Origin: an uncultured Acidobacteriota bacterium
GTDB taxonomy: Bacteria; Acidobacteriota; UBA6911; RPQK01; JAJDTT01
Direction: 5' to 3'
DNA: 64,000 nucleotides
NCBI GenBank assembly: GCA_951812665.1
Contig: CATOST010000021.1
Span: 179,591 to 243,590 of the forward strand
Position numbers and translations under genes: made by a program
Shown: positions 15,313 through 24,536 of the stretch, in pieces
Layout of the letters: each line of letters opens with the position of its first letter
Position numbering within the stretch: position 1 is the first letter of the stretch
Notes under the pieces: model-generated
Databases searched by the model: none
What the model was told of the DNA's origin: nothing
The model's input: only the letters and a program-made list of their open reading frames with translations

Positions 15313-18300
15313 ATGAAGAGTTTATCGTCAAGCTTGAGCGCAGGTTCCGCGTTCTTCGTCTGCCTGACCGCCGCTCTGGCCTCGCCTTCCGATCCCGCCT
15401 CCCTGGAATTCTTCGAAAAAGAGATCCGCCCCCTCCTGGCCGATCGTTGCTATGAATGCCACAGCGCCCAGACGGCGACGCCGTTTGCCGGATTGCGCCT
15501 GGACCGGCGTGAAGACCTGGTCAAGGGGGGCGTCTCGGGACCGGCCGTGGTTCCGGGCAAGCCGGAGGAGAGCCCCTTGATCCACCGCGTCCAGGGCCGG
15601 CCCGCGCTGATGCCGCCCGCTGGCGCCCTGTCGGATGCCCAGATCCAGTCGCTGATCGAATGGGTGAAGATGGGAGCCCCTTGGACCGATCTCGCGGAGG
15701 TCTCCCAGACGTCAGCCGAAGGTTTCGACCTGGAAGCTCGCAAGCGCAGCCACTGGGCTTGGAAACCGGTCCGATCCGTCCCGCCACCTGCGGTGGCCGA
15801 CGCCAATTGGCCGCTTCATCCCATGGACCGGTTCATTCTGGCCCGATTGGAGCAGGAGGGATTGGAACCGGCGCCAGCGGCGGACCGGTACACGCTGATC
15901 CGGCGCCTTTCCTACGATCTTCGGGGACTTCCACCCCTCCCCGGAGAGGTCCAGGCTTTCGTTGCCGATTCTTCGCCCGAGGCTTACGAAAACCTGGTGG
16001 ACGACTTCCTGGACTCGCCCCACTTCGGCGAACACTGGGCCCGCCACTGGATGGACCTGATCCGCTATGCCGAATCCCATGGCAGTCAGGGCGACCCCAA
16101 GGCGCCCTACGCTTGGCGTTACCGCGACTACATGATTCGAGCCCTGAACGCAGACGTCCCGTACGACCAACTCATCCGGGAACACCTGGCGGGCGACCTG
16201 CTTCCCTCCTCCAGGATGAACCCTGCCCTGGGGATCAACGAGTCCCTCCTGGCCACGGCCCACTTCCGCATGGTGGAGCATGGGTTCCAGCCCGTGGACC
16301 CGCTGGGAGACCGAATCAAGTGGACCGACAATCAGGTCGATGTCGTTTCCAAGGCGTTTCAGGGACTCACCATCTCGTGCGCCCGCTGCCACGACCACAA
16401 GTTCGACGCCATCAGCCAAGAGGACTACTACGCCCTGTACGGAGTGCTCTACGGAGCCCGTCCGACCCAGCGGGCCATCGACGACCCGGAGCGCCTTGAT
16501 TGGGGCCGGGGTCAACTCTCGGAGTTGAAGGAGGAGATCCGGCTGCAACTGGCTGAAATCTGGATCCAGGAAGCGTCGGCGCTAGCCTCCATGCTATTGG
16601 AAGCACCGCATGAAACCTTCAGCAACCCACCCGACTCTTCCTGCCAGCCTGAAGAGTCAGCGGACACTGCCACTGATCCGGCGGCTCCGGAAGCCGAGGC
16701 CGCTCCCGTCGAAACGGGCGAGACCAAGGTTGCCGGGACCAAGACCCCGGCCGCCGAACAGGCGCTGACTCGAGCGCTGGAGGAGGCGCGGTGCGAACCC
16801 GGCAGTCCCCTGGCGGCGTGGATTCGCCTGGCAGGCAAGGAAGGTGCCGAGTTCCGTCAGGAATGGGTCGCGTTGAACGAGGAATGGGACACCAGGATCC
16901 GTACCAGCAGGGCCTTCAACCAGGATCACTTTCAGGTCCGCTGGGATCTATCCGGCCCCGATTACGGGGAGTGGATCGGACACGGCACCGGACTTCCTCC
17001 CGAACCGTCTCCGCCCGGCGAGTTCTCCGTGGCTGCCCAAGGGAAACGGATCCTCAACGGCATCTATCCCGGAGGTGTCTACACCCATCTCCTTTCGGAC
17101 AAGCACAACGGCGTGATCCAGTCGCCCCGCTTTACCATCGACAGCAATTTCATCAGCCTCAGCGTCCTCGGATCCGACTTCAGCTTCGCCCAGTTGATCG
17201 TGGAGAACTACGCCGTCCCCCGAGGCGGCATCTACCACATGCGGCACGTTCTCAAAACGGACCGGATGGAGTGGGTTCAATGGGACGTGGCCTATTGGAA
17301 AGGATTCTCCGCCTATATCGAGTTGGCCACGCGGGACGACGTCACACTCACCAGATACGACTCCACCGAGACCAGAACCAAGGCGGAGAAGCTCACCGAC
17401 GGCCGTTCCGCCATCGGCGCCAGCCGGATCCTGTTTCACGAAACCAAGGAGACACCCAGAAAAACGCGCCCGGCGCTTCTCTATCTGCTCCGGGGCCTGC
17501 CGCCCCGCTCGGCCGCCGATCTGGCCGAGCGATTGGGCCGACGCCTGGTGGAGGCCGTCGAAGCCTGGCGGGACGGCGGCGCATCCGAACTCCAAGCCGC
17601 ATATCTGGACGCGTTCGTCCGCGCCGACCTGCTACCCCGGTCCCTGGATCGGCTCCCCTCCCTGGATTCCCTCCTGAGCCAATATCGGGAAGTCGAGTCC
17701 AAAGTGCCGGTTCCCCGGCGCGCACCTTCCATCCTGGACGAAGCGGCGCCGGATCATCCCTTCCTGGTCCGCGGGGACCAGGATGCGCATGGCGAACCGG
17801 TCCCCAGACGCTATCTTTCGGCCCTTGGGAGCCTCCCCTACCCCGATCGGGGACGGGTTCGCCTGGACTTGGCCCGGGACCTCACTTCGGCCGGCAACCC
17901 CCTCACCTCCCGGGTGATGGTCAACCGCATCTGGCGCTATCTGTTCGGATCTGGCTTGGTGCGCACCCCGGACAACTTCGGAAAGCTGGGCGACCCGCCC
18001 ACCCATCCGGAGCTTCTGGATCATCTGGCCGACCGGTTCGTGGAGGAGGGCTACTCCATCAAGAGCATGGTGCGCCGGCTGGCCACATCCCGGACCTACC
18101 GCATGAACAGCCAGGGATCCGCGATGTCGCTCCGATTGGACCCCGCCAACCGGCTCCACCAACATGCCAACCTGAGACGGCTGGAGGCCGAGGAGATCCG
18201 CGACGCCATGCTGCGAGTCTGCGGAAACCTGGACCCCGCGCTGTACGGAGCCTCCATTCCCGTCCAACCCCAGATCGAGAAGGACACGAGTACGGGACTC

Positions 18301-18738
18301 GGGACGTCTGGCCCCCTGGACGGGGCCGGAAGACGCAGCATCTACCAGGCGATTCGGCGAAACTTCTACAACTCCTTCCTGGAAACCTTCGGGCAACCCA
18401 AACCCGCCAGCACCCGGGGGCAACGGGATCAGACAAACGACCCGGCCCAATCCCTGACCCTGCTCAACAGCCCCTTCGTCTGGAACCAGGCCGAGGCCTG
18501 GGGCAAACATCTCGCGGCCGGTGAAGGCAACACCGTCCCGTCCCGGATCCGTCACATGTTCTTCAAGGCCCTGGGCCGGGCACCCACCGCCCAGGAGGCC
18601 TCCCGCGCCGAGGCGTATCTCAACACGGTCATCGACCAGCGAAAGACCCGGGAGCATCTGGTCCTCACGGACCGCGACGTCTGGACCGATCTTGCCCACG
18701 TTATCTTCAACCTGAAGAGCTTCATCTATCTCCAGTAG
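15313..18738 (+). CDS. PSD1 / planctomycete cytochrome C domain protein, tandem copy B
   Basis: A 1141-residue protein, the same length as copy A and collinear with it. The ATG at 15313 gives a signal peptide (MKSLSSSLSAGSAFFVCLTA); the open frame continues far upstream but overlaps the preceding DUF1501 gene. CYECH lies near residue 50, and the CARCHDHKFDAI motif of DUF1549 is unchanged from copy A. The C-terminal DUF1553 region includes LTSRVMVNRIWRYLFG and a DQTN motif near the end. Paired with DUF1501 44 bp downstream. Both copies are intact, so the duplication is either recent or under selection. Confidence 0.93.
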   Translation: MKSLSSSLSAGSAFFVCLTAALASPSDPASLEFFEKEIRPLLADRCYECHSAQTATPFAGLRLDRREDLVKGGVSGPAVVPGKPEESPLIHRVQGRPALMPPAGALSDAQIQSLIEWVKMGAPWTDLAEVSQTSAEGFDLEARKRSHWAWKPVRSVPPPAVADANWPLHPMDRFILARLEQEGLEPAPAADRYTLIRRLSYDLRGLPPLPGEVQAFVADSSPEAYENLVDDFLDSPHFGEHWARHWMDLIRYAESHGSQGDPKAPYAWRYRDYMIRALNADVPYDQLIREHLAGDLLPSSRMNPALGINESLLATAHFRMVEHGFQPVDPLGDRIKWTDNQVDVVSKAFQGLTISCARCHDHKFDAISQEDYYALYGVLYGARPTQRAIDDPERLDWGRGQLSELKEEIRLQLAEIWIQEASALASMLLEAPHETFSNPPDSSCQPEESADTATDPAAPEAEAAPVETGETKVAGTKTPAAEQALTRALEEARCEPGSPLAAWIRLAGKEGAEFRQEWVALNEEWDTRIRTSRAFNQDHFQVRWDLSGPDYGEWIGHGTGLPPEPSPPGEFSVAAQGKRILNGIYPGGVYTHLLSDKHNGVIQSPRFTIDSNFISLSVLGSDFSFAQLIVENYAVPRGGIYHMRHVLKTDRMEWVQWDVAYWKGFSAYIELATRDDVTLTRYDSTETRTKAEKLTDGRSAIGASRILFHETKETPRKTRPALLYLLRGLPPRSAADLAERLGRRLVEAVEAWRDGGASELQAAYLDAFVRADLLPRSLDRLPSLDSLLSQYREVESKVPVPRRAPSILDEAAPDHPFLVRGDQDAHGEPVPRRYLSALGSLPYPDRGRVRLDLARDLTSAGNPLTSRVMVNRIWRYLFGSGLVRTPDNFGKLGDPPTHPELLDHLADRFVEEGYSIKSMVRRLATSRTYRMNSQGSAMSLRLDPANRLHQHANLRRLEAEEIRDAMLRVCGNLDPALYGASIPVQPQIEKDTSTGLGTSGPLDGAGRRSIYQAIRRNFYNSFLETFGQPKPASTRGQRDQTNDPAQSLTLLNSPFVWNQAEAWGKHLAAGEGNTVPSRIRHMFFKALGRAPTAQEASRAEAYLNTVIDQRKTREHLVLTDRDVWTDLAHVIFNLKSFIYLQ

Positions 18739-18782
18739 AGGACCCTCGACGAGTAAGCGATCCCTCTATAAACTGAATCTCG

Positions 18783-20246
18783 ATGCCGCCTGTTCTGCAC
18801 TACACGTCGCCACCATTCCCATCCGGGTTCTCCCGGCGCGAGATGCTGCGGCGGACGTCCACCGGATTCGGGATGCTGGCGCTCTCGGCCCTCATGGCCG
18901 ACCCGGCTTACGCGGGGCTGGTTCCCTCCCCTCCCGAGAATCCCTTGGCCCCCAGGCGGGGGCATCACCAGCCTCGGGTCAAGAACGTCATCTTCTGCTA
19001 TCTGTCGGGAGGCCTGTCCCAGATCGATTCCTTCGATCCCAAGCCCCGGCTGGACCAGGAAGCGGGCGAGCCCATGCCGTTCAAGACCGAACGGACCATG
19101 TTCAACCTGGACGGCAACATCTTCCCCAGTCCGTGGAAGTTCAAACGCTACGGAAGCAGCGGAATCCCCGTCAGCGATCTCTTTCCCCACATCGGCAGCG
19201 TCGCCGACGAGTTGACGGTGATCCGCTCCATGACCGCCAAGTTCATGTCCCACGCCCAGGCCAACTTCTATTTTCACTGTGGGACGCCCTTCGCCGGGTT
19301 TCCCAGCATGGGCGCCTGGATCAGCTACGGACTGGGCAGCGAGAACCGGAACCTGCCCGGATTCGTGGTGTTGGGCAGCGGCGGGATCCCGCTGGGAGGC
19401 GTCACCATCTTCGGCAACGGATTCCTGTCGGCCGTCCATCAGGGCTCGTTCATCTATCCCGAACGTAAGGAGCCTCTCGGCAACATCCGTCCCCGGGAAT
19501 CGGACCTCCGCCAGCGACAGAGGATTTCGGTGATCGACGCCCTGGACCGGGAATTTCTGGCTGCTGCCGGCGGCCACTCGCAGGTGGAAGCCGCCATCCG
19601 GAACTACGAGACCGCCTACCGCATGCAGAGCTCGGTGCCCGAGTTGGTGGACCTGAGTGGAGAGACCCCGGCCACCCGCAAGCTGTACGGCGTAGATTCT
19701 GAAGTTCCGGCCAAGGCGGCCTACGCCCGCCAGTGCCTGGTGGCTCGAAGGCTGGTGGAACGAGGCGTACGTTTCGTGGAGTTGACCACGGTCCGAGGCG
19801 GCGGCGAGGCCATAGATGCCAATCCCTGGGACCAGCACACCAAGTTGATCGAAGGGCACAGCGCCAACGCCCTGGTGGTGGACCAGCCGGTGGCGGCTCT
19901 GATCAAGGACCTCAAGGCCCGGGGCCTCCTGGAGGAGACGCTGGTCATCTTCTCGGGCGAGTTCGGACGGACACCTTTCGTCCAGGGCAAGGACGGCCGG
20001 GACCACAACCCCTTCGGCTTCAGCCTGTGGCTGGCCGGCGGCGGACTCAAGAAGGGATTCATCTACGGCGCCACCGACGAGTACGGTTACCGGGTGGTGG
20101 AGAACCGCCAGACCATCCACGATCTCCACGCCACCATCCTCCACCTCCTGGGGCTCGACCACCAAGCGCTCAGCTACCGTTTCGGCGGACGCGACTTCCG
20201 GCTCACCGACGTTCACGGAAGCGTGATCCAGGGGATTCTGTCCTGA
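18783..20246 (+). CDS. DUF1501 family protein, Tat-exported, tandem copy B
   Basis: A 487-residue protein. The ATG at 18783 opens a twin-arginine leader ([20 protein letters not shown], cleaved near PAYA). The DUF1501 body is close to copy A, with [25 protein letters not shown] and the C-terminal [18 protein letters not shown]. It forms a two-gene unit with the PSD1 gene 44 bp upstream. The corresponding spacer in copy A is 282 bp and carries a hairpin, so most change between the duplicated units is in the spacer and the PSD1 insert. Confidence 0.92.
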   Translation: MPPVLHYTSPPFPSGFSRREMLRRTSTGFGMLALSALMADPAYAGLVPSPPENPLAPRRGHHQPRVKNVIFCYLSGGLSQIDSFDPKPRLDQEAGEPMPFKTERTMFNLDGNIFPSPWKFKRYGSSGIPVSDLFPHIGSVADELTVIRSMTAKFMSHAQANFYFHCGTPFAGFPSMGAWISYGLGSENRNLPGFVVLGSGGIPLGGVTIFGNGFLSAVHQGSFIYPERKEPLGNIRPRESDLRQRQRISVIDALDREFLAAAGGHSQVEAAIRNYETAYRMQSSVPELVDLSGETPATRKLYGVDSEVPAKAAYARQCLVARRLVERGVRFVELTTVRGGGEAIDANPWDQHTKLIEGHSANALVVDQPVAALIKDLKARGLLEETLVIFSGEFGRTPFVQGKDGRDHNPFGFSLWLAGGGLKKGFIYGATDEYGYRVVENRQTIHDLHATILHLLGLDHQALSYRFGGRDFRLTDVHGSVIQGILS

Positions 20247-20264
20247 TTCGAGAATCGGTAGGAG

Positions 20265-20284
20265 GGGGGACATTCTTGTCCCCC
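20265..20284. repeat. Intergenic hairpin, GGGGGACA stem
   Basis: GGGGGACA, loop TTCT, TGTCCCCC: a perfect 8-bp stem right after the second DUF1501 gene, the counterpart of 15278-15297. It could end transcription of the PSD1-DUF1501 unit, though no T-run follows. Confidence 0.7.
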
Positions 20285-20380
20285 TATTCAAGCCGCGCCC
20301 GGAATCGGGAACCGAGAGGCACCGCTCCCGCTCGATGGGACATCTTCCACTCCTGGCATCGCATATAGACGGAGGCCGAA

Positions 20381-20875
20381 ATGACGTCTTCCGATACCGC
20401 TCAACGCTTCCTGTCCCAAGCCCGCCACCATCTGAACGACGATTACCTGCCCAAGATCCGCCGCTGTCTCGAAGTGCTGTCCGGGGAGGATGTCTGGTGG
20501 CGGGCCCACGAGAACACTAACAGCATCGGCAATCTGGTCCTGCACCTGTGCGGAAACGTGCGGCAGTGGATCGTCTCGGGCTTGGGCGGGGATGAGGACC
20601 GGCGACGGCGGCCGGCCGAATTCTCCCGGCGCCTCCCCCTTCCCAAGGAACAGTTGCTGGAAATGCTGGAGACGACGGTCCAAGAGGCGACCCAGGTACT
20701 GGAATCGTTGACCGAGGAGGATCTCGCCACGACCCGAAGGATTCAGGTGTACGACGTCACCGGCCTTCAAGCCGTCCTCCACGTCGTCGAACACTTCGCC
20801 TACCACACGGGGCAGATCATCTACATCACCCGTCTGCGCAAGAACGTGGACTTGAAATTCTACGATCTCCCGTAG
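20381..20875 (+). CDS. DinB-like / DUF1572 four-helix protein
   Basis: A 164-residue soluble protein. An ACGGAGG site sits upstream of the ATG. The DinB/YfiT fold is suggested by LVLHLCGNVRQWI (about 45-57) and HVVEHFAYHTGQIIYITRL (about 133-151). Their histidines match the three-His metal site of this superfamily, which includes metal-dependent thiol-S-transferases for bacillithiol or mycothiol. The exact reaction cannot be told from the sequence. It is flanked by hairpin repeats on both sides, so it is probably transcribed alone. Confidence 0.85.
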   Translation: MTSSDTAQRFLSQARHHLNDDYLPKIRRCLEVLSGEDVWWRAHENTNSIGNLVLHLCGNVRQWIVSGLGGDEDRRRRPAEFSRRLPLPKEQLLEMLETTVQEATQVLESLTEEDLATTRRIQVYDVTGLQAVLHVVEHFAYHTGQIIYITRLRKNVDLKFYDLP

Positions 20876-20961
20876 CCGTCACTTCCGGCGCCACGGCCGG
20901 ACTCGGCCATCCGGTTCCACAGGAGGCGACATCCTTGTCCCCCCGTTCTCCATTGGGCGTT

Positions 20962-21018
20962 CGGCGGTTGGAAACCGCCGCTTGTCCTGCATATTCTCGG
21001 AGGTCTGGGCAGGACAAG
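20962..21018. promoter_or_regulatory. Two adjacent hairpins in the leader of the HNH gene
   Basis: First hairpin: CGGCGGTT, loop GGA, AACCGCCG (20962-20980). Directly abutting it, CTTGTCCTGC (20981-20990) pairs perfectly with GCAGGACAAG (21009-21018) over an 18-nt loop. The right arm of the second overlaps the start of the AAGGGGAGAAG ribosome site for the ATG at 21030. It could mask translation start or bind a dimeric regulator. An imperfect relative (GGCGACA and TGTCCCCC) lies just upstream near 20925-20944. Confidence 0.5.
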
Positions 21019-21029
21019 GGGAGAAGACA

Positions 21030-22271
21030 ATGAAACGATCTGTTCTCGCGTTTCTTTTGACGAATACGTCTTGGTGGGTCGCCGGCGTGGACCGGGCTGA
21101 TCAAGTCCCGGCCTGGAGAGGCCTCCGGATCGCTCCGGAAGAAAGTTGCTCCGAGTACGACCGCGGGGATTATCCGATCCCGCCGGGTCTGGAAGAGGAG
21201 ATCGTCGCCGAGATGGGACAAATTTACGAGCCCTACACCGAGCGCTGCTTCGCAGCCACTTCGGACACCACCATCGAGCACATTGTCGCTCTTTCGGAGG
21301 CCCACGACAGCAGTTTGTGTTCGGCGAACACGGAGACGAAAAAAGAATTTGCCAGGGATCTCCTCAACTTGACCCTCGCCAGTCCGCACCTGAACAGCGT
21401 CAAGGGGGACCGGGATGCGGCCGAGTGGCTGCCCGGCGAAAACCGGTGTTGGTTCGCCGACCGGGTGCTCCAGGTACGCCTCAAGTACGACTTGACGATA
21501 GACCAGTCGGAAGCCGATGCCCTGGAACTGATTCTGGCCCGATGCGAGTCTACCGAGTTGGTGGTCCGCGACTGTTCGGAAGACCAGGCGCAACCTTGCC
21601 CGCCAAGCTCTTCCACCTTGATCTTCCCCCAATACGTCGATGGCGAATACGGAGGTTTCACGAATCGGACGCGCCTTATTCTTCTCAATTTGGCGGCGAC
21701 GACCGACAATCCGGTGGTCGTCCGTTTTCTGGACGGCATGGGGCAGGTCGTCGACAGCCAGACCCATACGGTTCCAGCCCGGGGACTGATTGACCTGACT
21801 TCCAGCGGCGGGGGCCCGCTGCAGGTGGGACCTCTGACCGTCGAATCCGAGTTGGGGGAGGATTCCCTGCTGCGAGGCTCCGTCGTCTACGAGCTTCTGG
21901 GACACCGGGTCTCGGTTCCGGCAGCGAAGCTGACCGGCGAGGCCACCGTCTTCGTCAGCAAGTCTCCGCAAGAAAATACCGGCATCGCTCTCTTCAATCC
22001 CAACCCGGATGACCCGGTTGAACTGGAGCTCGTGCTGCACAATCCGGATGGAAGCCCCGTCGCCCAGATTGATCTGACCCTGGAACCCGGACACCATATG
22101 GCCCGCTACCTGGACGAAACTCCCTTGTTCCAGTACACCCTGGGTTCCTGGTCCGAGTTCACCGGCCATGCCATCATCCGGAGCGTCGGTGATGGACTAT
22201 TTACGGTGATCAGTTTGTTGCAGGACACGACGACGGGAGCCGTCGCCGTCGTCAATCCAGGGATAAAATAA
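21030..22271 (+). CDS. HNH (DUF1524-like) nuclease-domain protein with C-terminal beta domain, probably exported
   Basis: A 413-residue protein from the ATG at 21030. A weak hydrophobic leader (about 1-20) suggests export. Residues about 80-160 match the GmrSD-C/DUF1524 HNH pattern: TIEHIVALSEAHDS (H84, H92), then ARDLLNLTLASPHLNSVKGD (N114, N122) and DRDAAEWLP with an Arg-Cys-Trp further on. Paired cysteines (C40, C73, C97, C140) fit an extracytoplasmic protein. Residues about 205-413 look like beta-sandwich repeats resembling cell-surface adhesive domains. Such proteins can be secreted nucleases. A truncated DUF262 gene start lies 170 bp downstream on the same strand, and DUF262 and DUF1524 together make GmrSD restriction enzymes, but the signal-like leader argues that this is a separate gene. 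Confidence 0.75.
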   Translation: MKRSVLAFLLTNTSWWVAGVDRADQVPAWRGLRIAPEESCSEYDRGDYPIPPGLEEEIVAEMGQIYEPYTERCFAATSDTTIEHIVALSEAHDSSLCSANTETKKEFARDLLNLTLASPHLNSVKGDRDAAEWLPGENRCWFADRVLQVRLKYDLTIDQSEADALELILARCESTELVVRDCSEDQAQPCPPSSSTLIFPQYVDGEYGGFTNRTRLILLNLAATTDNPVVVRFLDGMGQVVDSQTHTVPARGLIDLTSSGGGPLQVGPLTVESELGEDSLLRGSVVYELLGHRVSVPAAKLTGEATVFVSKSPQENTGIALFNPNPDDPVELELVLHNPDGSPVAQIDLTLEPGHHMARYLDETPLFQYTLGSWSEFTGHAIIRSVGDGLFTVISLLQDTTTGAVAVVNPGIK

Positions 22272-22441
22272 TATATCTTTCTGGGAGAAGACAGGTTGGG
22301 GCATGGTAAACTGTTTGGCACGATTGGTTCCCAGACTAGTGGTTGAATTTTCGCCGGGTCGGTACGCAGTCGAGGGCTCGACTTAAGTGATTCATAACCG
22401 CCAGATCCGGAGTTGGAGGGGAGAGAAGCCGTACTGAGACG

Positions 22442-22576
22442 ATGGCGAAAACAAACCTCTTGAACACTCGTACAATTAACTACCTGGAGTTGATCGGAAA
22501 TGGCAGGCAATACCATGTGCCACCCTACCAGCGGGATTATTCATCCCGGATTATTCATCACGCAAACATAAAATGA
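22442..22576 (+). pseudogene. 5' fragment of a GmrSD-type DUF262 gene, cut by IS1380
   Basis: From the ATG at 22442 the frame reads MAKTNLLNTRTINYLELIGN and then a PPYQRDYS motif, the signature of the DUF262 ParB-like nuclease domain (the GmrS half of type IV restriction enzymes). After about 35 codons it passes into the left end of the IS1380-family element and stops at 22574-22576. The rest of the gene is not on the other side of the element. Confidence 0.8.
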
Positions 22577-24536
22577 GCAAGCGTGTCCGCCATGTCGAGT
22601 CAGATCAGAGGGTTGCCGGATACCCACAGAAAAAGGCCGAACCCCCCTTTGGGTGAAACGCTATCTTGGTTTTCGACTGCGGTCGGATCAGTGGTTTCAA
22701 GGGGGGCCTAAACCCAAGTAATTGCGAGGTTTCATCCCCTTTTCGGGGTCAGAATAATGAGGCGGCGTGCCCGTCATTCATGGTATGATTATGGTGCTAA
22801 TAAACAAACTCAAAGAACGGAGCACGCCATGCCTGAGACGATACCGCAGATCCGGCCCTCATTCAACCGATCCCTCCGCCTCGAGACCCGCCCCGAGTTG
22901 CTCAGTGCGGACACGGGCGCCCTGGTGCAGCGGGAGATGATGGATCGGTGCGGCCTCATCGATTGGTTGACCGAGCGGTTGCACGATCCGCGACACCCGA
23001 GTTCGATCCGCTATCCGCTGTCGGATCTGCTGCGGACTCGACTCCTGCTGTTGGGGCAGGGCTGGCGCGACCAGTCCGATGCCGACCGCCTGCGTCAGGA
23101 TCCGAGCTTGCGGGTGGCGAGCGAGTCGCGTCGGGGCACGGCGGCCTTGGAGGAGGGCCACGGGCTGGCGTCCCAACCGACCTTGTCCCGGCTCCTGGAC
23201 ACGCTCAGCCGGAAGCAGAACCTTCAGGTCCTGCATGAGGCGGTGACGGAGCTGGCGTGCCGTCGGATCGAGATGATGGAGGGTCGGCGGCGAAAAAAGG
23301 GGAAGCCACGAAAGCAGAGACGGAAAAATAGGATGTTCCTGGACGTGGACGGTCTCCCGGTCGAGGTCCATGGACGGCAGCCGGGAAGCCAATGGAGCGG
23401 GTACTATCGCCAGAGAATGTACTTGGGGTTGGTGGCGAGTTGCGGAGAGACGGGGGACCTGATCGACGGGGAGCTTTTTCCGGGTGCCAGCTACCTGGGC
23501 AACAAGGCTTTGAAGTTGACATTGCGGGCCGTGGACCGCTGCCGAGGGCGTCTGTGCGGCTCGATGATCGTGCGGATGGATGCGGGGTTCCCGGAACCCG
23601 GGCTGCTGCAGGGCCTGGAGTCGCGAAGCGTGCCCTACATCGCTCGCATCCGCAAGAATGAGGTCCTGGACCGGATGGCGCGACCGTACTTGACCCAACC
23701 GGCGGAGCGAGTGGCGAACGAGCCGCCGAGAGTGTGGTTCCATGAGCTGACCTACCAGGCGGAGAGTTGGGACCGGGCACGCCGGGTGGTGCTGGTGGTG
23801 GTGGAGCAACCGGGGGAGTTGTATCCGGATCATTTCTGGTTGCTGACGAGCCTGAGTCCGAAGCGTTGTGACGCCCAAGAGTTGCTGAGGACGTATCGCC
23901 GGCGGGGGAAGGCGGAAGGCCACATGGGGGAGTTGATGGACGTGCTCGATCCGGCCTTGTCGTCGGTGAGTCGTCCCAAGACGCACTATCGGGGGAAGAA
24001 ACTGACGCCGGAACCGAAGCCGGAAGCGCTGACGGAGACCGGGGTTCGGCCCCACAACGAAGCCCGGTTCCTGCTGAATCTGCTGGCGTACGGGATCCTG
24101 CACCTGGGGCGGGTACTGATGGAGCGAGCGACGCGACGGGGGTGGAGTCTGCGTCGTTTTCATGAACGGGTGTTGCGAGTGGCGAGTCGGGTGCTGCGCC
24201 AAGGAAGGAGACTGATTTTCGTGGTGAGTCGAAGGGAGACGGACTGGAAGCGGTTGTGGCGGAGACTGGAGCGAGTGTCCTGGGCGCCGGGATAGGGGAC
24301 GGACGGAAGAATCGGGCCCGTGGGAGGGACCGAAACGGTGGGTTTTTCTCACCGCAAAGTCGACCTGTCGGCGGGTGACGGTCCCCCGGACCGCCGGACG
24401 GTTTATGATGGGTTCAATCGTCCTGTTTTTGAGCCGATTCCGTCGAATCGACAGAGGTTCAAGAGAAACCGGGCACCGACCGCACGAAAACGCCGGGTTG
24501 AAAGCCTTTATCAACATGTCCCATGAATAATCCGGG
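22545..24536 (+). mobile_element. IS1380-family element
   Basis: The ends are CCCGGATTATTCAT (22545-22558) and its exact inverse (24523-24536); the GGATTATTCAT core is usual for IS1380 termini. Length is 1992 bp with a single transposase gene. No target duplication is visible (flanks TCAT and TGAA), and each flank is a differently truncated gene. The target DUF262 codons just outside the left end (CGGGATTATTCATC) resemble the IS end itself, giving a near-direct repeat at the junction. Confidence 0.88.
22829..24295 (+). CDS. IS1380-family transposase
   Basis: A 488-residue DDE transposase from the ATG at 22829, with ACGGAGC upstream; the open frame reaches back to 22757 but without a better start. 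IS1380 features are visible: first catalytic Asp in MFLDVDGLPVEV (about 170), second in RMDAGFPEPGL (about 252) followed by VPYIARIRKNEVL, and a C-terminal helical region with RRRGKAEGHMGELMDVLDPA carrying the expected Glu. The frame is intact and the element may be functional. A TATGAT box upstream near 22785 could be its promoter. Confidence 0.92.
   Translation: MPETIPQIRPSFNRSLRLETRPELLSADTGALVQREMMDRCGLIDWLTERLHDPRHPSSIRYPLSDLLRTRLLLLGQGWRDQSDADRLRQDPSLRVASESRRGTAALEEGHGLASQPTLSRLLDTLSRKQNLQVLHEAVTELACRRIEMMEGRRRKKGKPRKQRRKNRMFLDVDGLPVEVHGRQPGSQWSGYYRQRMYLGLVASCGETGDLIDGELFPGASYLGNKALKLTLRAVDRCRGRLCGSMIVRMDAGFPEPGLLQGLESRSVPYIARIRKNEVLDRMARPYLTQPAERVANEPPRVWFHELTYQAESWDRARRVVLVVVEQPGELYPDHFWLLTSLSPKRCDAQELLRTYRRRGKAEGHMGELMDVLDPALSSVSRPKTHYRGKKLTPEPKPEALTETGVRPHNEARFLLNLLAYGILHLGRVLMERATRRGWSLRRFHERVLRVASRVLRQGRRLIFVVSRRETDWKRLWRRLERVSWAPG

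Noticed and set aside
21030..22576. A working GmrSD restriction enzyme formed by the HNH protein and the DUF262 start
   Set aside because: DUF262 is cut after about 35 codons by an IS element, the order of the domains is reversed relative to GmrSD, and the HNH protein has a leader-like N-terminus.
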